This document shows, one piece after another, positions 1 through 5,303 of a stretch of 5,381 nt of DNA. Each line of letters begins with the position of its first letter. Within the stretch, counting starts at the first letter, position 1. The stretch covers positions 1 through 5,381 of the forward strand of contig JALWSL010000285.1 of assembly GCA_027080405.1 (NCBI GenBank), in the 5' to 3' direction. A program made the position numbers and the translations under genes. The notes below the pieces were generated by a model that saw nothing but the letters and a program-made list of their open reading frames with translations, was not told where the DNA came from and did no database searches. The DNA is from Planctomycetaceae bacterium (GTDB lineage Bacteria > Planctomycetota > Planctomycetia > Planctomycetales > Planctomycetaceae).

Positions 1-191
1 CCGTTAGTACTCCCCAAGTCGCGGATCATGAACGAACCGTTGATTTCGACAATACAGCAATGTTTTCTTGAAACCTTTCGACTATTTTTAATGACCAGAT
101 CACAATCCGGATGCCGCCCAATAAACAGGATCGGTTTATCGAGGGAGACAGACTGAAGGTCTTCTGAAGTCGACTGGAGAATCGCAGGCAT
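1..191 (-). CDS. FHA-domain protein, N-terminal part (cut by window edge)
   Basis: Reading the minus strand from ATG at 191-189 gives 63 complete codons with no stop before the window edge. The peptide carries the hallmarks of a forkhead-associated (FHA) domain from about residue 21: an IGRHPDCDLVI stretch with the conserved G25-R26, then S41-R42-x-H44, then IRDLGSTN ending at N63, with the next codon starting GG (Gly). In the FHA family these Arg, Ser, His and Asn residues form the phosphothreonine-peptide binding surface, so the protein probably takes part in Ser/Thr-kinase signalling or acts as a phosphopeptide-binding adaptor. The start is supported by an AGGGA ribosome-binding site (minus strand, 202-198) six bases upstream. 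The FHA domain sits at the very N-terminus. What follows it (kinase, transporter, cyclase or nothing) lies outside the window, so the full function cannot be assigned. Confidence 0.88.
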   Translation of the reverse strand, partial: MPAILQSTSEDLQSVSLDKPILFIGRHPDCDLVIKNSRKVSRKHCCIVEINGSFMIRDLGSTN

Positions 192-258
192 GTTTCGTCC
201 CTCACGTGTTAATCACTCAAGCTATGTTGTCGATTGCGGCCCCGTATCGAATGTCATT

Positions 259-281
259 TCAGTCAACTGAGCTTTCAAGCT
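259..281. repeat. Two abutting 12-base inverted repeats
   Basis: TCAGT-CA-ACTGA (259-270) is followed, sharing its last base, by AGCTT-TC-AAGCT (270-281), and then by a run of six T (281-286). Each has 5-base arms around a 2-base centre. The loops are too tight for a good RNA hairpin, so a pair of DNA-binding half-site palindromes is as likely as a terminator. It lies 68-90 bases upstream of the FHA gene start. The arms are short and chance occurrence is possible. Confidence 0.3.
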
Positions 282-419
282 TTTTTGGAGAACACCCAAA
301 AACCGATGCGTCGCTTGTCAGCAAGGTTCCACGATAATAGGTTAAACGAAATATTCCAGAAAATTCTGCAAAGAAACCTTAAAGAGAGGCCCCTTTATTG
401 TATCGTCGTGCCAGAGCAG

Positions 420-446
420 TTGAAACCTGTTGTTTCGCAGTTTCAA
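420..446. repeat. Hairpin-forming inverted repeat upstream of aminotransferase gene
   Basis: TTGAAAC (420-426) is mirrored by GTTTCAA (440-446). With one bulged C the arms can be drawn as TTGAAA/TTTCAA plus CTG/CAG around an 8-base loop. It is followed by an A run (445-452) rather than a T run on the plus strand, so it is not a canonical intrinsic terminator for plus-strand transcription. On the minus strand the T run precedes the hairpin. A regulatory-protein site or a leader structure for the gene at 534 is possible but unproven. Confidence 0.4.
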
Positions 447-533
447 AAAAAACCGGTAAGACCTGTTCGGAATATAACAATCACCAAACAGTGACATTGC
501 GTACACTTTAGCCCCTGTAAGTAGCCGAAAACG

Positions 534-1484
534 ATGTCCATACATGCAGCTGACAAGAAGATTTTCTGGAAAAACGGACGGTATTTGCCTGCTGATCAGG
601 CTTTTTTGCCCGTCGAAGATGTTGGAATAGTCCACGGAATTGCCCTGACCGAAATGATCCGTACATTTTCCTCCCGCCTTTATGAGTCGACCCGACACTT
701 GACCCGTTTACTCAAATCGACTGAGCAAATTGGAATACCCGTCCAATTTTCAATGGATGAAATTCAGAAGCAACTGGAAGAAGTTGTCGCTCACAACCGG
801 AAGCTGTCACCCGATTGGCAGGAGTTGGGCGCGATAATTTTTGCGACTCCCGGCTTGAACAGAACATACACGGGGGGAATGGGAGATGAGCAACCGACGT
901 TGGTGATTCATACGTTCGATTTACCCGGGGAACTTTGGAGCCGTGCAGTCAAACAGGGACAGCATCTCGCGATTTCAAAGGTGCCTCAGGTGCCCGAAGA
1001 ATGTCTCCCGCCGACAGTGAAATACCGCAGTCGTCTCGCCTTTTATCTGGCTGACCGGGAAACGCGGACAAAATATCCGGATGCCTCCGCCATTCTTTTG
1101 AATCAAAATGGAATGGTGCGAGAAACAGGAACGGCGAATCTGTTTCTCGTTAAAAACGATCAACTCTGGACTGCCCCGCGTGAGACGGTTTTGCCGGGCA
1201 TCAGCCGGGCGGTCGTGATCGAAATCGCGAAGGAACTTGGCCTCCAGGTGCATGAAAAAGATTTTTCGCCGGCGGAGTTGGAAACCGCGGACGAAATCTT
1301 CACCACCTCAACCCCCTACTGCCTGCTCGGAGTTTCTCGGCTAAACGGCGAACCGGTTTCAACCCATTTTCCGGGAAAAATCACCCGGTTGCTTCTTGAA
1401 GCGTGGAGCAAAAGAATCGGAGTGGATATTCACGCTCAGCTATTGGAAATCGCCCGGCATCGTGAACCTGTTTCTGAAATGTAA
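534..1484 (+). CDS. Class IV PLP-dependent aminotransferase (BCAT / D-amino-acid transaminase / aminodeoxychorismate lyase superfamily)
   Basis: This 316-residue cytosolic enzyme is close to the usual 280-310 for fold-type IV aminotransferases. Visible family landmarks are GIVHGIALTEMIRTF (31-45), HLTRLLKS (55-62), the presumed PLP Schiff-base lysine K163 in TVKYRSRLAF, the ETGTANLF motif (197-204) with cofactor-contacting E197, LPGISR (220-225), and TADEIFTTST (251-260). These place it in the branched-chain aminotransferase, D-amino-acid transaminase and PabC superfamily. Its substrate is not readable: the usual GDG(V)FET-type loop near residues 35-41 is replaced by GIALTEM, and no classical BCAT signature is seen, so I give no gene symbol. 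ATG at 534 is the natural start. The sequence before it (GTAGCCGAAAACG) has no clear Shine-Dalgarno motif. hisD follows 106 bases downstream on the same strand. Co-transcription is possible but not shown, and HisC-type transamination is not implied because HisC belongs to fold type I. Confidence 0.9.
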   Translation: MSIHAADKKIFWKNGRYLPADQAFLPVEDVGIVHGIALTEMIRTFSSRLYESTRHLTRLLKSTEQIGIPVQFSMDEIQKQLEEVVAHNRKLSPDWQELGAIIFATPGLNRTYTGGMGDEQPTLVIHTFDLPGELWSRAVKQGQHLAISKVPQVPEECLPPTVKYRSRLAFYLADRETRTKYPDASAILLNQNGMVRETGTANLFLVKNDQLWTAPRETVLPGISRAVVIEIAKELGLQVHEKDFSPAELETADEIFTTSTPYCLLGVSRLNGEPVSTHFPGKITRLLLEAWSKRIGVDIHAQLLEIARHREPVSEM

Positions 1485-1542
1485 CCTGCGTATGAAGATG
1501 TAACTCGCGAGTGAAATTGATAGAATCCCGGTAACGTGGCTT

Positions 1543-1574
1543 TGTAAACTTTCGAGCTCTGTAAACTATCGATC
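1543..1574 (+). repeat. Imperfect 15-base tandem direct repeat upstream of hisD
   Basis: TGTAAACTTTCGAGC (1543-1557) and TGTAAACTATCGATC (1560-1574) match at 13 of 15 bases with a 17-base period. The second copy ends 16 bases before the hisD ATG. The repeat overlaps the likely promoter or leader region. A TTGATA at 1517-1522 could be a -35, but no -10 lies at normal spacing. Helically phased direct repeats near a start site suggest an operator, though no regulator can be named. Confidence 0.45.
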
Positions 1575-1590
1575 CGAGAAAATAACTGAC

Positions 1591-2985
1591 ATGACTTCTG
1601 AATCTGGAACTGAATCGGCTCTGTCTACACTCAACATTCCCGTGATCAATTTATCGGATGAACGGGCGAATGTCCTATTTGAGGAATTGCGGGAAAAGCT
1701 CAGTCCGCAGGGTGATGTTGTTTCTCCATCCGGGCGTCAGCGGACGATCGAACTGTTCGGGGAACCGCTATCCCCCCAGCAGGTGGTTGAACGAATTTGT
1801 GACGATGTCCATAAAAAGGGGCTTTCAGCCGTGTTGGATTACACGGCCAAACTGGATCGCAAAGAACTTGATGCGGCGAGCCTTCGTGTTACACCGGACG
1901 AATTGAAGCAGGCTCATCAGGCAGCCGACGAAAATTATCTTCAAACGGTTCGGCAGGTGCAAAAAAATGTTGCGCAATTTCAACAGGCGATTTTGAATAG
2001 AGATGTCCAACTGGTGCGTGATATCGGGCCGGGCCGGGTCGAATTGAGGCAGCGATATTTGCCGATGAAGCGGGTTGGCATCTGCATTCCTGGTGGAGCC
2101 GCGGCTTATCCCTCCACCTTACTGATGACAGCGGTTCCGGCACAGGTAGCCGGGGTGCAGGAGATCGTCGTTGTGGCTCCTCCGACAGAATTCGGGAGTT
2201 ACAATACCGACTTACTCGCCGCCTGTCATGAATTGGGAATTACGGAAGTGTACCGCATGGGCGGGGCACAAGCCGTCGCTGCAATGGCATACGGCATCGA
2301 AGGGTTGCCGCAGGTTGATAAAATTGTCGGCCCGGGCAACCTGTTTGTCGCGTTGGCGAAACGCCATGTGTTCGGACAGGTTGATATCGACAGCATCGCC
2401 GGCCCCAGTGAGGTGATTGTCCTGGCTGATGAAACCGCCCGCCCGGCCTTTGTCGCCAGCGATCTGATCTCACAAGCCGAACATAGTCCCGGCTCCGCGA
2501 TTCTGATCACCTGGCACGAACCTCTTATCGAAGCAGTTCGCCATGAACTGATCTCACAACTGAACCAGCTTTCACGAGGCGATCTTGCCAGGCAATCACT
2601 GGAAGATTACAGCGCGTTAATTCTGGCCGAGTCCGCAGAACAGGCCGCAGAGGTCACGGATCGATTAGCGACCGAACATCTGCATATTTCGACGTCCAAT
2701 CCCGAGGAATTATTGAACAAAGTCCAGAACGCAGGAGCGATCTTTCTGGGACATTACACACCGGTGGCGACAGGTGATTACATTGCAGGCCCATCCCACG
2801 TCTTGCCAACCGGCGGGACGGCCCGATTTGCGAACGGACTTTGTGCCAATGATTTTCTCAAGCGTTCGTCGATTATCAGTTACGATAAAGATGCTTTGAT
2901 TGCCGATGCAGACGGCATCCGCTTGCTGGCCGATAAAGAAGGCCTGACCGCCCACCGTAACAGCGTTGATATCCGATTGAAATGA
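1591..2985 (+). CDS. hisD: Histidinol dehydrogenase
   Basis: HisD catalyses the last two steps of histidine biosynthesis: the NAD-dependent, zinc-requiring four-electron oxidation of L-histidinol to L-histidine in the cytosol. The 464-residue product has about 35 extra N-terminal residues compared with typical HisD (about 430). Family motifs seen are RVGICIPGG (161-169), MGGAQAVAA (223-231), VGPGN (246-250), VDIDSIAGPSEV (264-275), SQAEHSPGS (294-302), EHLHIS (362-367), GDYIAGPSHVLPTGG (395-409), and GLTAHRNSV near the C-terminus. Spacing to the E. coli enzyme fits exactly for the zinc ligands Q295, H298, D396 and H455 and the catalytic pair E362-H363, so the enzyme should be active. ATG at 1591 is preceded only by a weak GAGA-type ribosome-binding site. 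The last 15 codons, including H455, are duplicated at 5200-5244. The gene converges with the prepilin operon 98 bases downstream. Confidence 0.98.
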   Translation: MTSESGTESALSTLNIPVINLSDERANVLFEELREKLSPQGDVVSPSGRQRTIELFGEPLSPQQVVERICDDVHKKGLSAVLDYTAKLDRKELDAASLRVTPDELKQAHQAADENYLQTVRQVQKNVAQFQQAILNRDVQLVRDIGPGRVELRQRYLPMKRVGICIPGGAAAYPSTLLMTAVPAQVAGVQEIVVVAPPTEFGSYNTDLLAACHELGITEVYRMGGAQAVAAMAYGIEGLPQVDKIVGPGNLFVALAKRHVFGQVDIDSIAGPSEVIVLADETARPAFVASDLISQAEHSPGSAILITWHEPLIEAVRHELISQLNQLSRGDLARQSLEDYSALILAESAEQAAEVTDRLATEHLHISTSNPEELLNKVQNAGAIFLGHYTPVATGDYIAGPSHVLPTGGTARFANGLCANDFLKRSSIISYDKDALIADADGIRLLADKEGLTAHRNSVDIRLK

Positions 2986-3034
2986 AACCGTTGTGCACCA
3001 GAGCTATATTTTGTCGGGTGCGCATCACACCAAA
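2941..3034 (+). repeat. hisD 3'-end repeat, copy A (within intact hisD and its downstream flank)
   Basis: Bases 2941-2985, the last 15 hisD codons including the stop, align without gaps to 5200-5244 with 41 of 45 identities. The four differences (2943, 2964, 2967, 2976) are all third-position and synonymous. After the stop the similarity continues less strongly to about 3034, opposite 5257-5303, with small indels; shared blocks include CACC, ATAT-TTGT and GCATC-CA-CAAA. Within 2986-3083, the gap before the convergent operon, I find only a weak hairpin at 3017-3031 (GGTGCG/CACACC) without a U tract, so no clear terminator for either gene. Confidence 0.9.
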
Positions 3035-3083
3035 TGTGTACTCGAATAAAAAGATGAGTTACGACGCACCTTGCGGCACTTTG

Positions 3084-3731
3084 TCACTTAATAACCAGAT
3101 CATACTCTGCAGCGATCAATTCGGGATGGTTATAGGGGCCATCATGTGCCCAGGAAGTAACCACCAAAAGGTATTCCCCCGGTTCTTCAGGAAGTTTGTA
3201 TTTTTCTACGTTGAAGGTGCAACATCGAAGGGATTCTATTTTTCCTCTGGAAACTGTAGTCGTATGTGAATTGGTGTTTCGTGTTGAATGCAGAATCCAT
3301 CCACGCTGGTTGTTCGATTTTTGTACAATTCCCAGTCCCCCTCCTATGGAAGTGTTCTGCGGAAGACCAGGCTGTCCCCAAATGACTCCTTCAACCTCGA
3401 CAACGCTCCCGGCCGGGAGCACTATCGGCTCTGTTTGTACTGGTTTCGAGTTAATTGATATTTCAACATCATGATAAACCTTTTTTGGAATCGGCATCGG
3501 TTCTTCCGGGCGACCAGGCAACTTTTTCCCTTCATAAGGAAGCGGAAAATACTTCCCTGCCTTGAGGACTTCTTCCGGTAGTGCCGAAACATTTCGAGCA
3601 TCCAAAACTGGTTGGGTGGATGGTTGAGGCCACCAGAACCAGATCAAAAGAAGGAGAAGAAGCAACAGAATTGCTGCGACTGCGATCTTTCGACGCCGTT
3701 GATGATGTTCTTGACTGGCAGTGTTACTCAT
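3084..3731 (-). CDS. Single-pass membrane protein with exported C-terminal domain, function unknown
   Basis: This 215-residue protein is the last gene of the prepilin operon. Residues 1-15 are polar and basic (QRRRK at 11-15), followed by one hydrophobic segment at about 16-34 with eight consecutive leucines and a WFWW end. By the positive-inside rule the N-terminus is cytoplasmic and the remaining 180 residues lie outside. A proline-rich linker (about 36-85, with [22 protein letters not shown]) leads into a segment with beta-strand pattern ([22 protein letters not shown] at 105-119). The protein ends with [13 protein letters not shown] and EYDLVIK, which looks like an Ig-like beta-sandwich, but I recognise no named family. 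The start codon overlaps the prepilin stop in ATGA (3728-3731), and a GGAG site lies five bases upstream (minus strand, 3740-3737), so translation is probably coupled. A role alongside the pseudopilin, such as envelope anchoring or assembly, is inferred from context only. Confidence 0.85.
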   Translation of the reverse strand: MSNTASQEHHQRRRKIAVAAILLLLLLLLIWFWWPQPSTQPVLDARNVSALPEEVLKAGKYFPLPYEGKKLPGRPEEPMPIPKKVYHDVEISINSKPVQTEPIVLPAGSVVEVEGVIWGQPGLPQNTSIGGGLGIVQKSNNQRGWILHSTRNTNSHTTTVSRGKIESLRCCTFNVEKYKLPEEPGEYLLVVTSWAHDGPYNHPELIAAEYDLVIK

Positions 3732-4609
3732 TTCAACTCCACAGAATCGTTACTGTTGACCGTTCCCATGCTCCACCAGATTTCATGATCAATATTTTCA
3801 CTGGCAAAACGGACCGCCCCATCGGCCATTAACACATTTACCCCATGTGAATGGTCTCCGACTGCTGCACGAGTCTGAAAAGGATAAGGGAAAAAACTAC
3901 ATGTTGGTGCATTGGGGGGGACGAAATGTGTATAGCCGGAAAATCCGGCGACAATCCCACCAGTCAATCCACCAATACGAGGTGCTCCTGCTGTTCCGAT
4001 ACCATCGATGCACTGCAGGCTCAACGCCTGCAATTCGCCGCGCGACCGCTTGACAGGAAAAAGATCGGTAGGAATGAAATAAGCCAGGTGCCAGTTATTG
4101 GTTACCGATTCTGAAATAAAAGCCGTCTGGGATAATCCATCGGTCACACTGGCAGGGGATTGCGCAGACCAGACGAACCCGCGGGCATCACCCAGATAAG
4201 GCAACATCGCTTTGTTGGGCGTATAACTTGCCACGTTGTTACTCTCTGTGGTTGGATCTTCCGGGCAAAGATAAAGAGGGATTCTTGGGATCATCTTTAC
4301 CTTCAGGGAATAATCATTGACCGCTTCAACTCGTTCATAAACCGCCTGCTGTTCAAGATACGGCAGTAACGCATAAAGGGCTCCCTGTTGGTGGGGACCG
4401 CCGGGGAACCGTCTATGCACGTCGATGTAGTTGTGAGTTGCCACACCGATTTGCCGGAGATGGGATCGACAAACCGCCATCCTCGCTGACTGGCGCACCT
4501 GTTGAATCGCGGGAAGCAACAAGGAAATCAGCAACGCAATAACTGTCAGGACAACAAGCAGTTCAACAAGAGAGAACCCACGTGGCCGAATTGGCATTGC
4601 CTGTTTCAT
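3728..4609 (-). CDS. DUF1559 prepilin-like protein (type IV-pilin-type N-terminus, H-X9-DG C-terminus)
   Basis: The sequence has a short basic leader, then [21 protein letters not shown]: the prepilin peptidase site falls after G11, F12 becomes the first mature residue, and E16 is at +5. The hydrophobic helix (about 12-34) continues into [31 protein letters not shown], typical of planctomycete DUF1559 proteins. Other family features are RRFPGG (66-71), YLCPEDP (113-119), [13 protein letters not shown] (156-168), and H253-x9-D263-G264 near the C-terminus. The 293-residue length is normal. Such proteins are thought to be processed and assembled like pseudopilins at the cell surface, but individual roles are mostly unknown. 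I chose ATG at 4609, preceded by a GGGAAAG-like site; alternative in-frame ATGs are 4624, 4597 and 4648, and 4648 would overlap the preceding gene. The gene starts 23 bases after that gene and overlaps the next by four bases. Confidence 0.93.
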   Translation of the reverse strand: MKQAMPIRPRGFSLVELLVVLTVIALLISLLLPAIQQVRQSARMAVCRSHLRQIGVATHNYIDVHRRFPGGPHQQGALYALLPYLEQQAVYERVEAVNDYSLKVKMIPRIPLYLCPEDPTTESNNVASYTPNKAMLPYLGDARGFVWSAQSPASVTDGLSQTAFISESVTNNWHLAYFIPTDLFPVKRSRGELQALSLQCIDGIGTAGAPRIGGLTGGIVAGFSGYTHFVPPNAPTCSFFPYPFQTRAAVGDHSHGVNVLMADGAVRFASENIDHEIWWSMGTVNSNDSVELK

Positions 4610-4632
4610 TTCAATCTTTCCCATGAAAGATA

Positions 4633-5055
4633 TTATGGAATCGTCCAAAAATTGATATCAGTATCCGAGTTGAAATTGACGGAATCCATCACCTCAATCT
4701 CTACCTTGTACTGACCCGCTGCAGTGAATCTGTTTGCGGTTCCCTGCGTAGTATCTGGTGTTGTATCCCATGTTCCTTCGGTAGAACCGACAGGGACACT
4801 CGTAGCAGTGACCCATAAAGGACCGAGAGGACTGTTATGCTTCCAGATTCCTCCCACCTTTTTCCAAAGCATACCAGTAACTGTACTTGAACCTCCATCT
4901 CGTTCGCCTGCTGTCGTCCCATCAACGTCTGTGCAATCCCAGGTGGGTCCATTTCCTGACGCCGGGGTAACGATATCGACCGTCAGCGCAGCCATCAAAC
5001 AGGGGGTGATGCAGCCGGTTACCAGCAACAAAGTAATTCTACTCAACAACTTCAT
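4633..5055 (-). CDS. Small exported protein, possible lipoprotein, first gene of prepilin operon
   Basis: This 140-residue protein has no recognised family. It starts [15 protein letters not shown] with a basic residue and hydrophobic core, then [14 protein letters not shown]12-T13-G14-C15 fits a short lipobox, so lipid attachment at C15 is possible; cleavage by signal peptidase I near residues 22-23 (LMA-A) is the alternative. The mature part is rich in Gly, Thr, Asp and Trp, with beta-strand alternation ([29 protein letters not shown] at 115-125), suggesting a small extracellular beta-sandwich. C41 could pair with another cysteine if the protein is not lipidated. The start is ATG at 5055, supported by a strong GAAGGAG site six bases upstream and by the signal sequence immediately following. 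The frame stays open upstream to an ATG at 5262, but that extension runs antisense through the hisD remnant and would bury the signal peptide. It is the promoter-proximal gene, 23 bases before the prepilin start. Confidence 0.85.
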   Translation of the reverse strand: MKLLSRITLLLVTGCITPCLMAALTVDIVTPASGNGPTWDCTDVDGTTAGERDGGSSTVTGMLWKKVGGIWKHNSPLGPLWVTATSVPVGSTEGTWDTTPDTTQGTANRFTAAGQYKVEIEVMDSVNFNSDTDINFWTIP

Positions 5056-5061
5056 TCCAGA

Positions 5062-5068
5062 CTCCTTC
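5062..5068 (-). promoter_or_regulatory. Strong Shine-Dalgarno site of the prepilin operon
   Basis: On the minus strand GAAGGAG ends six bases before the ATG at 5055. It is the best ribosome-binding site in the window and decides the start of the small exported protein against the longer open frame. Confidence 0.85.
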
Positions 5069-5103
5069 AATACAGGGTAAACCATCATTCCAACATGAGC
5101 AAG

Positions 5104-5120
5104 AAAAGATCTGCTCTTTT
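5104..5120 (-). other. A/U-rich hairpin in the predicted 5' leader
   Basis: AAAAGA (5104-5109) and TCTTTT (5115-5120) form a perfect 6-base stem around a 5-base loop. In the minus-strand transcript it would fall within the leader, about 50-65 bases before the start codon and about 10 bases after the predicted transcription start. The stem is nearly all A-U and therefore weak. It may be incidental or a minor leader structure. Confidence 0.35.
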
Positions 5121-5134
5121 GGCCAATGGGAATG

Positions 5135-5162
5135 AATGTACCCCCCCCCCCGAAAAAGTCAA
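5135..5162 (-). promoter_or_regulatory. Predicted sigma70-type promoter of the prepilin operon with a poly-G spacer
   Basis: On the minus strand a -35 hexamer TTGACT (5162-5157; five of six matches to TTGACA) is followed by a 16-base spacer made of TTTTC and eleven G (5156-5141), then a -10 hexamer TACATT (5140-5135; four of six matches to TATAAT). Sequence upstream of the -35 (about 5163-5187) is A/T-rich, like an UP element. Transcription would start near 5128 and leave a leader of about 70 bases carrying the strong ribosome-binding site. Because the G run sits inside the spacer, each base gained or lost would change the -35/-10 distance. The assignment rests on consensus matching only. Confidence 0.6.
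5141..5151. repeat. Homopolymer of 11 C (11 G on the operon strand), candidate phase-variation tract
   Basis: This is an unbroken run of eleven C on the plus strand, the longest homopolymer in the window. G/C runs of this length are prone to slipped-strand mispairing. It lies between the predicted -35 and -10 of the operon transcribed leftward and starts 86 bases upstream of its first start codon. The exact length is also the kind of feature most easily miscalled in sequencing. Confidence 0.85.
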
Positions 5163-5199
5163 GATAAATTGGAAAAAGATTAGAGAATTCGTCGCGACT

Positions 5200-5244
5200 G
5201 GTCTGACCGCCCACCGTAACAGTGTCGATATCCGTTTGAAATGA
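5200..5244 (+). pseudogene. hisD: hisD 3'-terminal remnant (last 15 codons)
   Basis: Read on the plus strand in the hisD frame, these 45 bases encode GLTAHRNSVDIRLK and a stop, identical in protein to the end of the intact hisD, including the zinc-ligand histidine. Four nucleotide differences from the intact gene are all silent third-position changes. Upstream of 5200 the similarity stops abruptly: the intact gene has ...GCCGATAAAGAA, while this copy has ...TTCGTCGCGACT. No start codon or other part of hisD is present, so it is non-functional. It marks the right edge of the block carrying the prepilin operon. Confidence 0.88.
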
Positions 5245-5303
5245 GGATTGAAATGAATCCATTGCACCGCAAAGTCATATCTTGTAGTGTGCATCGCAGC
5301 AAA
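5200..5303 (+). repeat. hisD 3'-end repeat, copy B
   Basis: This is the partner of 2941-3034. The coding part (5200-5244) is 41/45 identical. The post-stop part (5257-5303) aligns to 2986-3034 with small indels and lower similarity. Copy B has an extra 12 bases because TTGAAATGA occurs twice (5236-5244 and 5248-5256), a local tandem duplication over the stop codon that copy A lacks. The repeats are direct, 2259 bases apart. Confidence 0.85.

Larger units (their letters stand above)
192..533. other. Divergent intergenic region between FHA gene and aminotransferase gene
   Basis: These 342 bases separate two divergently transcribed genes and should hold both promoters. I see no convincing protein gene: an open frame from TTG at 234 (or ATG at 306) to 494 has no well-placed ribosome-binding site and no recognisable domain. 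A TATAAC hexamer at 473-478 resembles a -10 box for the plus-strand gene, but no matching -35 lies 16-18 bases upstream. A GTGACA at 491-496 resembles a -35, but its best partner is badly spaced. The region contains small inverted repeats at 259-281 and 420-446, listed separately. Confidence 0.6.

Noticed and set aside
234..494. Open reading frame of 86 codons in the divergent spacer (TTG start; ATG at 306 gives 63 codons).
   Set aside because: The ribosome-binding site is absent or badly placed (GGAG is about 15 bases from the ATG), the product is a basic peptide without recognisable domain, and it spans the hairpin and likely promoter region.
342..698. Minus-strand open frame overlapping the start of the aminotransferase gene.
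   Set aside because: It runs antisense over a well-supported enzyme N-terminus and has no domain signal.
534..2985. Aminotransferase as HisC partner of hisD in a histidine operon.
   Set aside because: Histidinol-phosphate aminotransferase belongs to fold type I; this protein has fold-type IV motifs, and a 106-base spacer separates the genes.
2986..3083. Intrinsic terminator between the convergent hisD and prepilin operon.
   Set aside because: The best hairpin (3017-3031) has a 3-base loop, one G-U or mismatched pair depending on strand, and no U tract. It is also not preserved in the second repeat copy.
5141..5151. Homopolymer as a translational (coding) phase-variation switch.
   Set aside because: This requires translation to start at 5262 or further upstream inside the hisD remnant. 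The strong ribosome-binding site and signal peptide at 5055 place the tract outside the coding region, where the promoter-spacer reading fits better.
2941..5303. Insertion sequence or composite transposon bounded by the hisD-tail repeats.
   Set aside because: There is no transposase, integrase or terminal inverted repeat, and the repeats are pieces of a housekeeping gene and its flank rather than mobile-element ends.
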